A DNA stretch of 64,000 bases from Bacteroides sp. CAG:443 (GTDB taxonomy: Bacteria > Bacteroidota > Bacteroidia > Bacteroidales > Bacteroidaceae). The translations under genes and the position numbers were made by a program. Location: assembly GCA_000432735.1 (NCBI GenBank), contig FR887777.1, positions 56,871-120,870 of the forward strand, in the 5' to 3' direction. A model generated the notes under the pieces. It had not been told where the DNA came from and ran no database searches. It saw only the letters and a program-made list of their open reading frames with translations. The first letter of the stretch is position 1. Each line of letters starts with the position of its first letter. Shown here piece by piece: positions 17,362-26,626 of the stretch.

Positions 17362-18900
17362 TTATTTCACCTCCAATACGACAATCGATTTAGCAGGAAG
17401 ACTAATCTTCAATCCGTTCTTAGTAATCTTTGTCCCTTTAAAATCTTTAGGACTAACTACATCTGGATGCTCAAACGAGTTATAGTCATCCACATTCTTC
17501 GCAGTCAGTATACGTCCTGAAACCGATTGAACCTGTACGCCGTCTAAAGACAAAGTCAGATCCTGCGATTCCTCCAAATCTACATTCGACAAAGAAATAT
17601 GAATTACCCCATTCTTGTCGCGTGAAGCCGTTGCACTGACCATCGGTACAATCCGGTCGTCACGTACAATCTTACGCTCACACTGCAAATCCAACGGAAG
17701 ATAAGTAGCATCCTGATGTACCTTATACATTTCAAATACATGGTAAGTCGGTGTCAGAACCATTTTATCGTCTTTAGTCAAAATCATCGACTGAAGTACA
17801 TTCGCAATCTGAGCAATATTCGTCATCTTGATACGATCGGTATATTTATGAAATATGTCCAAAGTGAGTGCAGCTACAAAAGCATCGCGCAACGTATTTT
17901 GCTGAAACAAATGTCCAGGTACCGTGCCCGGTTCTTCATCCCACCAAGTTCCCCATTCGTCAACAATCAGTCCCACACGTTTCTGCGGATCATATTTATC
18001 CATAATAGCAACATGACGTTTGATTACATCCTCTATTTCACGACATTTCCCCAATGTCCAGTAATAATCATCAGTCGAGAAATTAGTTGCCGAACCTTTA
18101 CTGCCCGACCATCCCGAAACTGTATAATAGTGCAATGAAAGTCCGTCCATCAGCGACATTGCTTTTTGCATCAATACCTCAGTCCAACGATAATCGTAAT
18201 CACTTGCTCCACTGGCAATTTTATACAAACGATTTCCACCATAGTTCCGGCAATAAGTCTGATACCGCCGATAAACGTCTGCATAATATTCCGGATACAT
18301 GTTGCCGCCACACCCCCAGCTTTCATTACCAACACCAATATATTTTACTTTCCAAGGCTTTTCGCGTCCGTTTTCCTTACGCAACTTTGCCATCGGACTA
18401 CCTTGCTCGGCTGTCATATATTCTACCCATTTGGCCAGTTCTTCTACCGTACCACTGCCCACATTACCACTGATATAAGGCTCACAGCCCAACATTTCAC
18501 AAAGATTCAGGAACTCATGCGTGCCGAAACTGTTATCTTCTACCGTTCCACCCCAGTTATTGTTCACCATCTTCGGTCGGTTTTCGCGTGGTCCGATGCC
18601 GTCCATCCAATGATATTCGTCAGCAAAGCAGCCACCCGGCCAGCGAAGTACAGGAACTTTGAGATTTTTCAAAGCCTCCAATACATCCGTACGATACCCC
18701 TTGACATTAGGAATAGAAGAATCCTCCCCTACCCATAAACCGCCATAAATGCATGTTCCCAGATGTTCGGCAAACTGCCCGTAAATTTCTTTGTTGATAA
18801 CTTGCGTTCCTTGTTGCGGATGAACCGTGACCATTGCCTTTTGCTGTGCGAATACAGGCCACACCACACACAATGCCAGCCCTAAAATTGTGTTTTTCAT
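17362..18900 (-). CDS. Alpha-L-arabinofuranosidase, GH51
   Basis: A retaining glycosidase that removes alpha-L-arabinofuranosyl groups from arabinan, arabinoxylan or arabinogalactan fragments. The 512-residue protein has a signal peptide (MKNTILGLALCVVWPVFAQQ), then the GH51 barrel. The acid/base Glu is at 193 in GVGNESWGCGG, and the nucleophile Glu at 315 in IVDEWGTWW. RWPGGCFADEYHWMDGIGP is another GH51 hallmark. The C-terminal beta domain (Alpha-L-AF_C) covers about residues 320-512. It lies downstream of susC-susD on the same strand but after a terminator, so it may be transcribed separately. Confidence 0.95.
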   Translation of the reverse strand: MKNTILGLALCVVWPVFAQQKAMVTVHPQQGTQVINKEIYGQFAEHLGTCIYGGLWVGEDSSIPNVKGYRTDVLEALKNLKVPVLRWPGGCFADEYHWMDGIGPRENRPKMVNNNWGGTVEDNSFGTHEFLNLCEMLGCEPYISGNVGSGTVEELAKWVEYMTAEQGSPMAKLRKENGREKPWKVKYIGVGNESWGCGGNMYPEYYADVYRRYQTYCRNYGGNRLYKIASGASDYDYRWTEVLMQKAMSLMDGLSLHYYTVSGWSGSKGSATNFSTDDYYWTLGKCREIEDVIKRHVAIMDKYDPQKRVGLIVDEWGTWWDEEPGTVPGHLFQQNTLRDAFVAALTLDIFHKYTDRIKMTNIAQIANVLQSMILTKDDKMVLTPTYHVFEMYKVHQDATYLPLDLQCERKIVRDDRIVPMVSATASRDKNGVIHISLSNVDLEESQDLTLSLDGVQVQSVSGRILTAKNVDDYNSFEHPDVVSPKDFKGTKITKNGLKISLPAKSIVVLEVK

Positions 18901-18981
18901 ATTTTTCTTTATTATTTAAATTGTATCTCACTGCTTTTCATATAAAGGTGTTTTCCCAACCTTTATCCAGCAACAAAAATA

Positions 18982-19040
18982 AATGAAAACATTTCATTAA
19001 AGGAAACAATATGTTACCAATTAATAGCTTATTTGTTACC
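18982..19040. promoter_or_regulatory. Candidate operator region upstream of the GH51 gene
   Basis: AATGAAA-aca-TTTCATT (18982-18998) is a 7-bp inverted repeat with a 3-bp centre. TGTTACC occurs twice (19012-19018 and 19034-19040), 22 bp apart. Both lie 80-140 bp upstream of the arabinofuranosidase start in a region with no clear TAnnTTTG box. No regulator can be named. Confidence 0.3.
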
Positions 19041-19110
19041 TCCCAGTTTTTCAGAGCTCAAAACAATCTTTTAAGCATACCCCCAATATCATTCTCTGCA
19101 CGCTGCTTAC

Positions 19111-19151
19111 AAAAAAAGGATGTGCCTAAGCTTTCGCCTGACACATCCTTT
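19111..19151 (-). terminator. Terminator after susD
   Basis: On the minus strand AAAGGATGTG pairs with CACATCCTTT (19115-19124 with 19142-19151) and is followed by a run of seven T. It lies 39 bp past the susD stop and should end the susCD transcript before the GH51 gene. Confidence 0.85.
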
Positions 19152-19189
19152 ATACTTACCTAAAGATTCATCAATCTATATTACCTCAA

Positions 19190-21328
19190 TCAATTATTCT
19201 TGAATCCATAACCATTGGTAATCTTACCCAATGAAGTTTCCAAAATAGAACTATGGAACGGTACGAAGTAAATAGGTGCTTCACCATCTACAAAACCACG
19301 GAATACATAATCTGAGTAATCAGTTTCATTATCGACGATATCTTTACCCCAGTTAACCATCTTATAACCATCAGCTTCCAATGCTTTTGCTTCTGCACTA
19401 CCCGGTTCAATATGCTTGAACAAGCCTTGAATAGCCAAGTTCGTACCCGGATTAGCCGGATAGATTGAATTACCCGTATATCCTTCCCAATCATCAAAAA
19501 CACCACGCCAGCCCGGATACATTACCGGATCTGTTTCATCGGTGCATTGAGTGGTCAAACGGTAACCATACTGCGCTTTAGCATCCACGCTCTTTGTCCA
19601 GATATACAATGAAATGGTATTTCCATTTTCGAAAGTGTAATAACCTTTAGTCTTCAATCCGTTCACCATTTCAGCCAGATCAGCTTTCAACTTCTTAATG
19701 GCTTCCGGCAACTTACCAGTACGAATCAAATCGTAACGACGAAGACCTTCACCACCAAATTCCAGTTTACGTTCCTGCTGAATAGCTTCTTTGACACCAC
19801 CCCACTTCGAGATGAAACCGTCAAGATTAGCCAGTTCAGGAGTTGCAAACGCACGGTTATGTACTTCCGACAAATACTGTTTAGCAGTCATCTCGTCACC
19901 CAGTTCGGCCTTTACCTCGGCCAACATCAGGATAACATCCGACATACGTACAAACGGATTATTAATACCAGACTGACGCTGTTTTTCCCAGCGTGGTGAA
20001 GGCTGGCGATTTTCATCCCATTTATTATTGGCAATGCCTCCACCGTTAGCCTGTGAGCCCGGAGTAAACGGCAACAGCTTTTCTACACCATTCTTTCCAT
20101 CAGAACCTGTTACTGTACAAGTCACATCACGACGCATGTCGTTCGGATCGAAATCACCATAATAATAAGTAGGGTGGAAACGGCTCTGACCATAGTTCTT
20201 ACATGGATAGTTGTTTGAGCTACCTGCTGAACTTGGACGTCCGAAAGCATAAGGACGTTCACTCTGCACACCTCTTGTTTCAGGTATTTCGTAAATACTT
20301 TCAGAAGAAAGAACCAGATCGTTGTTCTGCTGGAATATGTACTGATAAGGATTGCCAAATGCCTGACCATTGGAACCAGCCGAACGAGGATCGACTGTAC
20401 ACAATGCAGCTGTACCCGGATGGTCTACACAATTCTGCAAATACGTTTCGGCTATTTCGTAGAACTTCTTGTAATCTGTACGTCTTCCGTAAAATGCATT
20501 GTTTGCATCCACCGTATTCAATTTTTCAAAGCTCAACACATTTCCATCCAGATCTTTATAAAAATCGGAACCCAGATCGGTACGACGAGTAGAATAACCA
20601 CCAGCATACAAACACATACGTCCGATCAAAGCGTCTACATAGTTACGAGTCATCATACTGGCATCAGCCGTAGCCGTTTCACCCAAATAATACATGTAAG
20701 GTTCCACCTGAATCAGTTTGTTGATATGATATTCATAAATCTGGTCACGTGGAGTCAAACCTTCTGCTACCACACCAGGAACCAGGTTATGAGGTACATC
20801 TCCCCAGAAACGGAGCAGTTCATGATAAGCGGTCGCACGCAAGGCAACAGCCTGTCCGTAGAGGTCGGTCATTTCGGTAACCGATCCCGTTCCCGCCTCT
20901 ATAGCTTGATAGGTTTCCGTTCCTTCAATTGCGTTACAAAGTGTATTACATGTAGCAATGATGCTATACAATGCCGGCCATGCATTGATACCATTATTAC
21001 CAGCCGAGTTGATATCGAAACTGGAAGTTCCGCCATAATACAGATTCTCCGGGATATGACGTGCCTGTGCATCGTAACCTTCAGGATGACGTTCCGAATC
21101 GGAGCCACAGACTACCAAATCGTAAAACAAACCGTTGGCATGAACATAGGCTTTTGCACGCCACTTTTCATAAGCTTCCATTAAGGCACCACGAGCCGTC
21201 GAAACATCTCCAAAAACAAACTCCGGAGTTGCTTCAGAAGGTGAAGACGTATCCAGAAAATCCTCGCATGAAGTCATATTGAGCATGAAGAGCCCAACAC
21301 CTATATATGTATATAATAACTTTTTCAT
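19190..21328 (-). CDS. SusD/RagB-family outer-membrane glycan-binding lipoprotein
   Basis: The surface lipoprotein partner of a SusC transporter; it lids the channel and binds glycan. A lipoprotein signal (FMLNMTSCEDFLDTSSPSEA) has its lipobox Cys at residue 21. The helical TPR-like SusD fold is indicated by the regions around AYHELLRFWGDVPHNLVP, YVDALIGRMCLYAGGYS and RMSDVILMLAEVKAELGD. Near the C-terminus, QERKLEFGGEGLRRYDLIRTGKL is the conserved SusD end motif. At 712 residues it is longer than the usual 500-600. It starts 33 bp after susC and ends before a strong terminator. The GH51 neighbour suggests an arabinose-containing substrate (inference). Confidence 0.95.
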   Translation of the reverse strand: MKKLLYTYIGVGLFMLNMTSCEDFLDTSSPSEATPEFVFGDVSTARGALMEAYEKWRAKAYVHANGLFYDLVVCGSDSERHPEGYDAQARHIPENLYYGGTSSFDINSAGNNGINAWPALYSIIATCNTLCNAIEGTETYQAIEAGTGSVTEMTDLYGQAVALRATAYHELLRFWGDVPHNLVPGVVAEGLTPRDQIYEYHINKLIQVEPYMYYLGETATADASMMTRNYVDALIGRMCLYAGGYSTRRTDLGSDFYKDLDGNVLSFEKLNTVDANNAFYGRRTDYKKFYEIAETYLQNCVDHPGTAALCTVDPRSAGSNGQAFGNPYQYIFQQNNDLVLSSESIYEIPETRGVQSERPYAFGRPSSAGSSNNYPCKNYGQSRFHPTYYYGDFDPNDMRRDVTCTVTGSDGKNGVEKLLPFTPGSQANGGGIANNKWDENRQPSPRWEKQRQSGINNPFVRMSDVILMLAEVKAELGDEMTAKQYLSEVHNRAFATPELANLDGFISKWGGVKEAIQQERKLEFGGEGLRRYDLIRTGKLPEAIKKLKADLAEMVNGLKTKGYYTFENGNTISLYIWTKSVDAKAQYGYRLTTQCTDETDPVMYPGWRGVFDDWEGYTGNSIYPANPGTNLAIQGLFKHIEPGSAEAKALEADGYKMVNWGKDIVDNETDYSDYVFRGFVDGEAPIYFVPFHSSILETSLGKITNGYGFKNN

Positions 21329-21361
21329 TGTCTTTTAATTGATTAGTTAACAGATAAATGA

Positions 21362-24300
21362 TTAAAATGCTATGTTTACACCAAATGTAAATGTTCTCGC
21401 ACGAGGATAAGTACCATAGTCCATACCCAACAACGGATAATTTCCTGTATTAGCGTAAGTAGTACTCTTTTCCGGATCCGCATTGACTTCCGGGTCAATA
21501 CCAGAATAGCCGGTGATGGTAAACAGATTTCCGGCAGTAGCATAAATACGTGCACGCTGCATACCAATTTTCTGAGTCCATGCTTTCGGGAAAGTATAAC
21601 CGATAGTCAATGTATTCAAGCGCAAGAAGGAAGCATCTTCTACGAAAGTAGACAATACAGTACCGTTTTCCATATAAGGCACACCGTATTTTGCACCGGC
21701 ATTCAAAGCATCCAAAGCATCTGGATCTACAACAGGAACCAGTTCACCGTTCTGAATGTCATATATCTGATAGCAATCTCTGACAAATGCCAGTTTGTTG
21801 GCACCAGCACCGGTATCTTTATTTCCATACATGTTTATCAAAGAATTGACATTGTAGACATGACCACCTGCTGCCCACGCAAATCCAGCACTGAAATCGA
21901 TGTTCTTCCATGTCATGTTCAAATTCACGCCACCAGTATGAGGATGAGTAATTTCTCCCAAATCGGCAACATCATCCGTATCGGCTACACCATTTCCATC
22001 CAGATCTCGCAACTTGATAGCTCCCGGGAATGCCTTTTGCCCTTCCGGCAAATTATAATGACTAGGATAGTTACCTACCTGATTACCCAAATCGGCTACA
22101 CCTGGTTTCAACGTATACATCTGAGTTGCCGGATCATAATTGAAATCAGCTGTTGTATAGAAACCGTCACAGATATAACCACGGATCAAACCGACCGGCT
22201 TTCCTTCACGGAATTCATAATCGTAGTTCGGAGTTGTTGAAGTAGAAGCCCACTGAGAACCGTATTGTGCAATGATATTATCGGCCAGCTCATCAATGTT
22301 ATTATGGTTATAGTTGTAAGTTGCAGAAATACCGAATGTAAAATCTTTAGTACGAACAATATCGTAGTTCAAAGCGATTTCAATACCCTTATTGGAAGTC
22401 TGTCCGATGTTCTGATACTGATATGAATAACCAGTTGTTTCGTCGATAGGAATACACATCAGCAAGTCCTTGGTCGTATTCCAATATGCATCGATGGTAC
22501 CCGAAAGGCGATTGCCAAAGAAGCCGAAATCCAAACCAATGTTACGTGAAATGGTTGTTTCCCATTTCAAGTCCGGATTAGACAACATACCATTGGGTTT
22601 GTAACCGGAATAGTTCTGACCGTTGAATGTAACGGTAGTAGACTCCCACGTTTCTCTCCAAAGACTGGAGTCAATGTTGTCAGCACCCGCCATACCATAA
22701 GATAAACGGAGTTTCAGGTTATCCAACCAGTTGCGAGTACCTTCCATAAATGCCTCATCAGAAATACGCCATGCAAGTGCACCTGCCGGGAAGTATCCCC
22801 AACGGTGATTCGGAGCGAACTTAGAAGAACCATCGGCACGGAATGTCACTGTAAGCAAATAACGATCCAGCAACGAATAATTAGCTCGAGCAAAGAATGA
22901 AACAGTCTTGTCGGGAGTACCGATCGTATTGCTGAATTTATCTTTTGCCAAAGTTTTGTCAGTCTGGTCAATCATACCAAAGGTCTGGTCAAAATCAAAT
23001 CCGTCAGGATATCCGTGACCTTCAATTTCTGTAGAATTCGATTTCGACACGATTGTTTCCTGACCAAACAGGAACGACAAGTCATGATCCTCACCCAATC
23101 CCTGAACCTGATAATTCAATGTATTCACGTTACGCAGGTTATAGCCTTCGCTACGAGTTAACTTAGCTACCTTATGACCTTGTGTCAAGCCGTTTTCATA
23201 ATACTTGGTTTCACCCCAGTTACGTCCGCCACCTACTTCGGCACGCAATGTCAAGCCGTCGATAATATCCCATGAAAGAGCAGCAATACCTCTCAGTCGT
23301 TGTTTTCTTGCAATATTCTGCATATCGTTCGTCCAGTCGACCGGAGTACCATAGCCCATATCAATGTTATCGGCACCCAAACCAAATCCACCGAAAGCGT
23401 TAGCATCACCCAGCGGATTATCAATCGGACGCCAGCGATAAGCACCCGACAGCAACGAACCTTTACCATTTGTAGACGATTCCTTACCTGTAGTCTGATC
23501 TTCCGAATAGCGAATATCCACATCCAGTTTCAAATTCTTCAACAGCTCCTGATTCAATTTCAATGAAGTATTGAAACGGTTATAACCCGAATTAATTTTA
23601 ATACCTTCATCATTCAGATAGTTTACATTTAATACAAACTTAGTCTTCTCGCTACCTCCTGAAATTGAAAGGTTATGCGTATGAGCAATCGCGTTGCGCA
23701 ACAAATCGTCTGTCCAGTCGTGTACGCCCACATTAGCATAATCAGCATAATGGTTACCATAAGCACTACCTAATCCGAAATACTGAGCAACTCCATCAGC
23801 ACTTACTGCACCACCGGTTCTCTCCAAAGCATCGGCATAAGCCCACTGGTATTTCACATAATCCTGTGCCCCGAGTGGCTCCAATGTTTTCGCAGCACTC
23901 TTTGTCTGGATATATCCATTATAAGTTACAGAAAGTCTGTCGGTCTTCGCTCCTTTGGTTGTAACCAATATAACTCCGTTCGCACCACGAGCACCATAAA
24001 TAGCAGTAGACGATGCATCCTTCAAGACATCGATAGACTCAATCTGGTCGGCCGGAACATCAGAAATAGAACTTACCGGAAAACCATCGACAATAAACAG
24101 CGGGTCATTGCTCTGCGTGATAGAGCCTCCACCACGCACACGGATAGAAACTTCCGCGCCCGGACGACCATCCTGTGAAACAACCGATACACCAGCCAGC
24201 TTACCTTGCAAAGCCTGAGATACGTCGGAAACCGGATTAGCGGTCAAGGTTTCATTATTTACAGATGATACAGAACCGGTCAAATCACGTTTCTTTACCG

Positions 24301-24646
24301 TACCATAACCGATAACAACGACTTCATCCAAGGCCTCGGTATCTTCTTTCAAGATAATATTAAAAGAAGATTTGTTCCCAACCGCAATAGACTGGGATAC
24401 ATAACCTACATAAGTAACAGTAAGTACATCGGAATCTTTCACATCCTGAATGACAAACTTTCCGTCAAAATCTGTAATGGTTCCGTTAGTAGTACCTTTT
24501 ACCAACACATTCACACCAATCATAGGTTCACCGGCACTATCCTTGATGATACCAGAAATTTGTTTACCTTGCGCAAATGCCAGTACACAGAGCATACTCA
24601 GCAAAAATATAGAATACACTCTTTTCAAAAGTAGTAGTCTGTTCAT
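21362..24646 (-). CDS. SusC/RagA-family TonB-dependent outer-membrane transporter
   Basis: It imports oligosaccharides across the outer membrane using TonB energy. From the ATG at 24646 it has 1094 residues. After a signal peptide (RVYSIFLLSMLCVLAFAQ) comes a carboxypeptidase-like domain (ISGIIKDSAGEPMIGVNVLV). Then comes the SusC signature DEVVVIGYGTVKKRDLTGSV, a plug domain with VRGGGSITQSNDPLFIVDGF and GARGANGVILVTTK, and a beta-barrel ending in Phe (TFGVNIAF). In-frame codons up to 24721 precede the start but run through the promoter box, so I exclude them. No sigma/anti-sigma or hybrid sensor gene is adjacent. Confidence 0.95.
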   Translation of the reverse strand: MNRLLLLKRVYSIFLLSMLCVLAFAQGKQISGIIKDSAGEPMIGVNVLVKGTTNGTITDFDGKFVIQDVKDSDVLTVTYVGYVSQSIAVGNKSSFNIILKEDTEALDEVVVIGYGTVKKRDLTGSVSSVNNETLTANPVSDVSQALQGKLAGVSVVSQDGRPGAEVSIRVRGGGSITQSNDPLFIVDGFPVSSISDVPADQIESIDVLKDASSTAIYGARGANGVILVTTKGAKTDRLSVTYNGYIQTKSAAKTLEPLGAQDYVKYQWAYADALERTGGAVSADGVAQYFGLGSAYGNHYADYANVGVHDWTDDLLRNAIAHTHNLSISGGSEKTKFVLNVNYLNDEGIKINSGYNRFNTSLKLNQELLKNLKLDVDIRYSEDQTTGKESSTNGKGSLLSGAYRWRPIDNPLGDANAFGGFGLGADNIDMGYGTPVDWTNDMQNIARKQRLRGIAALSWDIIDGLTLRAEVGGGRNWGETKYYENGLTQGHKVAKLTRSEGYNLRNVNTLNYQVQGLGEDHDLSFLFGQETIVSKSNSTEIEGHGYPDGFDFDQTFGMIDQTDKTLAKDKFSNTIGTPDKTVSFFARANYSLLDRYLLTVTFRADGSSKFAPNHRWGYFPAGALAWRISDEAFMEGTRNWLDNLKLRLSYGMAGADNIDSSLWRETWESTTVTFNGQNYSGYKPNGMLSNPDLKWETTISRNIGLDFGFFGNRLSGTIDAYWNTTKDLLMCIPIDETTGYSYQYQNIGQTSNKGIEIALNYDIVRTKDFTFGISATYNYNHNNIDELADNIIAQYGSQWASTSTTPNYDYEFREGKPVGLIRGYICDGFYTTADFNYDPATQMYTLKPGVADLGNQVGNYPSHYNLPEGQKAFPGAIKLRDLDGNGVADTDDVADLGEITHPHTGGVNLNMTWKNIDFSAGFAWAAGGHVYNVNSLINMYGNKDTGAGANKLAFVRDCYQIYDIQNGELVPVVDPDALDALNAGAKYGVPYMENGTVLSTFVEDASFLRLNTLTIGYTFPKAWTQKIGMQRARIYATAGNLFTITGYSGIDPEVNADPEKSTTYANTGNYPLLGMDYGTYPRARTFTFGVNIAF

Positions 24647-24706
24647 ACGTGTTTTTAGTTTTAGATAATAAATAAGGTTAATATTTCTCATCGAATCACA
24701 ACGTCT

Positions 24707-24714
24707 CAAAATTA
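24707..24714 (-). promoter_or_regulatory. -7 promoter box for susC
   Basis: TAATTTTG on the minus strand matches TAnnTTTG and lies 60 bp upstream of the chosen susC start, which supports that start over longer in-frame options. Confidence 0.5.
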
Positions 24715-24782
24715 GAAACATACCATCGAATGAATTGATAAAAAGTGTTTTTTTAGTAGTAAAAATTGGTTTTTAACCAAAA

Positions 24783-25610
24783 TCAGTCCTTATGAAGTAT
24801 TACCAGAACCACCTCACTGGGGGTAAACAGGCGGATATCTTTGCGCGACGTACCTATCCCGTTACTGATAATGACGGGAATCCCCTGGCTATTATGTTTC
24901 AGACCAGTAAGGAAACGATTACCATATTTTGAAAAATGTGCCGGAGTATATTTACGGAAGAAACTGACTTGTCCTCCATGTGTATGCCCTGCCAGTGCCA
25001 AGTCGGTGTTACTGATATCCACATCCTCTACATAATCAGGGGTATGAGTCAGCATTACGACATAATCTTCTGCCCGGAGAGATGAGGTCGGCGAAACTCC
25101 GTTTTTTGTCAAATCAAACGGATTGCGAATTCCACAAATCAAAATATACTGATTTCCTTTCCACAACGTATCAACCTGATGCTCGAGCAGACGAACACCT
25201 GTCCGCTCCATCTCTCGCTTTACGACTTCATAATTGGCATTATTCTCATGGTTCCCCATTACCCCATAGGCACCATAAGAGGTATGAAACTGCTGAAGTA
25301 CATCAAATAATTCCGACAGATTTCCCCCGTTCCGTCCCCGATAATCGCCTCCTAATAGCAGGATATCGGCACGAGTAGCCTGTAAGGCTTTCAACAAGGC
25401 AGGAAGTCTTTTCCGGTCGAAACGGCTTTCATAATGAAAATCGGAAGCAAAGGCAATCCGGAATCCGTCAAAAGAATCGGGAAGCTGCTTGCTGTAGATA
25501 TCGTATTTTTTGACACGCCCTATCCCATGATATTTCGACAAAGAAGCCGTAGCACACGACGAAAGCACAATCGTGAGTGCAAGAACGATAAAATAAATCA
25601 TTTTTTTCAT
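24783..25610 (-). CDS. Metallophosphoesterase lipoprotein (YkuE/YaeI-like)
   Basis: A 275-residue calcineurin-like phosphoesterase. The start at 25610 gives a lipoprotein signal, MKKMIYFIVLALTIVLSSC. The metal motifs are present in order: ASDFHYESRF (DxH), LLGGDYRGR (GD), VMGNHENN (GNHE) and LAGHTHGGQ (GHxH), which together bind two metal ions. Related YkuE/YaeI proteins act on phospholipid-type substrates such as UDP-diacylglucosamine; whether this one does is unknown. It lies upstream of susC on the same strand but is divergent from menA. In-frame codons to 25646 are unlikely to be used because they would hide the signal peptide. Confidence 0.88.
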   Translation of the reverse strand: MKKMIYFIVLALTIVLSSCATASLSKYHGIGRVKKYDIYSKQLPDSFDGFRIAFASDFHYESRFDRKRLPALLKALQATRADILLLGGDYRGRNGGNLSELFDVLQQFHTSYGAYGVMGNHENNANYEVVKREMERTGVRLLEHQVDTLWKGNQYILICGIRNPFDLTKNGVSPTSSLRAEDYVVMLTHTPDYVEDVDISNTDLALAGHTHGGQVSFFRKYTPAHFSKYGNRFLTGLKHNSQGIPVIISNGIGTSRKDIRLFTPSEVVLVILHKD

Positions 25611-25683
25611 GACTATACCACTTGATTTTTCAAACGAAAATAACACTTTTCTCCTGGTCCGGCAAAGTCTCGGCAGAATTTCC

Positions 25684-25691
25684 TAACTTTG
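25684..25691 (+). promoter_or_regulatory. -7 promoter box for menA
   Basis: TAACTTTG matches TAnnTTTG, 22 bp upstream of the menA ATG. Confidence 0.55.
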
Positions 25692-25713
25692 CACCAGCAA
25701 ATAAATCGGATTT

Positions 25714-26604
25714 ATGGTAAAACAAAACTCTACAAAAGCCTGGTTGCTTGCCAGCCGTCCCAAAACGCTGACAGCCGCCTCCATTCCAGTGATGCTGGGA
25801 TGTGCACTGGCCTCAATGTACGGACATTTTCAACTGATTCCCGCTATATTGTGTTTCTTATTCGCCTTTCTGATGCAGATAGGCGCAAACTTTATCAATG
25901 ATTTGTATGATTACCTGAAAGGTACCGACCGGGAAGACAGACTGGGACCGGAACGTGCCTGTGCACAAGGCTGGATTTCGCCGTCGGGCATGAAAAAGGG
26001 TATCGTCATCACTACTTTCTTAGCAGCTTTAGACGGCCTCTGCCTGCTTTGGTACGGTGGTTGGGAAATGATTCCGGTAGGCATTGCCTGTATTATTTTT
26101 GCCTTTCTGTATACGACGGGACCTTATCCGCTGGCTTACCACGGATGGGGAGACGTACTGGTGCTGGTTTTCTTCGGATTCGTACCTGTAGGATGTACTT
26201 TTTATATCATGGCACACAGCTGGAACACGTCTGTTACCATGGCTTCGCTTGCCTGTGGCTTGGTCATCGATACCTTGCTGATGGTCAATAATTTCCGCGA
26301 CAGAGAGCAGGATGCCATCAGCGGCAAGAAAACAATCGTAGTGCGACTGGGTGCCCGTGCAGGACTGATTCTGTATTTTCTGCTGGGACTGGCTGCATGC
26401 TGGAGTTGTTTCTATTTCGTAAGCGAAGGCAGGCTGTGGGCAGCTATCCTGCCGCAGATTTATTTGTTGCTCCATATCTTTACCACCGTAAAGATGGCAC
26501 GCATCAACCGCGGCAAGGAGCTTAACGCCATTTTGGGAGAAACTTCGCGAAACATGTTGCTATTCGGCATACTGCTTACAGCCGGACTGTTGATTACCGT
26601 CTGA
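25714..26604 (+). CDS. menA: 1,4-dihydroxy-2-naphthoate polyprenyltransferase
   Basis: MenA attaches the isoprenoid tail to DHNA in menaquinone synthesis, in the inner membrane. The 296-residue protein has about eight hydrophobic helices and the two prenyl-diphosphate-binding motifs of UbiA-type enzymes: NDLYDYLKGTDREDRLG (about residues 66-82) and DTLLMVNNFRDREQDA (about 187-202). The N-terminal AWLLASRPKTLTAASIPVMLG is typical of MenA. Menaquinone is the respiratory quinone of Bacteroidales. It starts its own transcript, and the acyltransferase gene follows 22 bp later. Confidence 0.94.
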   Translation: MVKQNSTKAWLLASRPKTLTAASIPVMLGCALASMYGHFQLIPAILCFLFAFLMQIGANFINDLYDYLKGTDREDRLGPERACAQGWISPSGMKKGIVITTFLAALDGLCLLWYGGWEMIPVGIACIIFAFLYTTGPYPLAYHGWGDVLVLVFFGFVPVGCTFYIMAHSWNTSVTMASLACGLVIDTLLMVNNFRDREQDAISGKKTIVVRLGARAGLILYFLLGLAACWSCFYFVSEGRLWAAILPQIYLLLHIFTTVKMARINRGKELNAILGETSRNMLLFGILLTAGLLITV

Positions 26605-26626
26605 TGATCATTTATCTTTTTACTTT

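Noticed and set aside
24647..24721. Longer N-terminus for SusC
   Set aside because: The extra codons overlap the TAATTTTG promoter box and precede a complete signal peptide.
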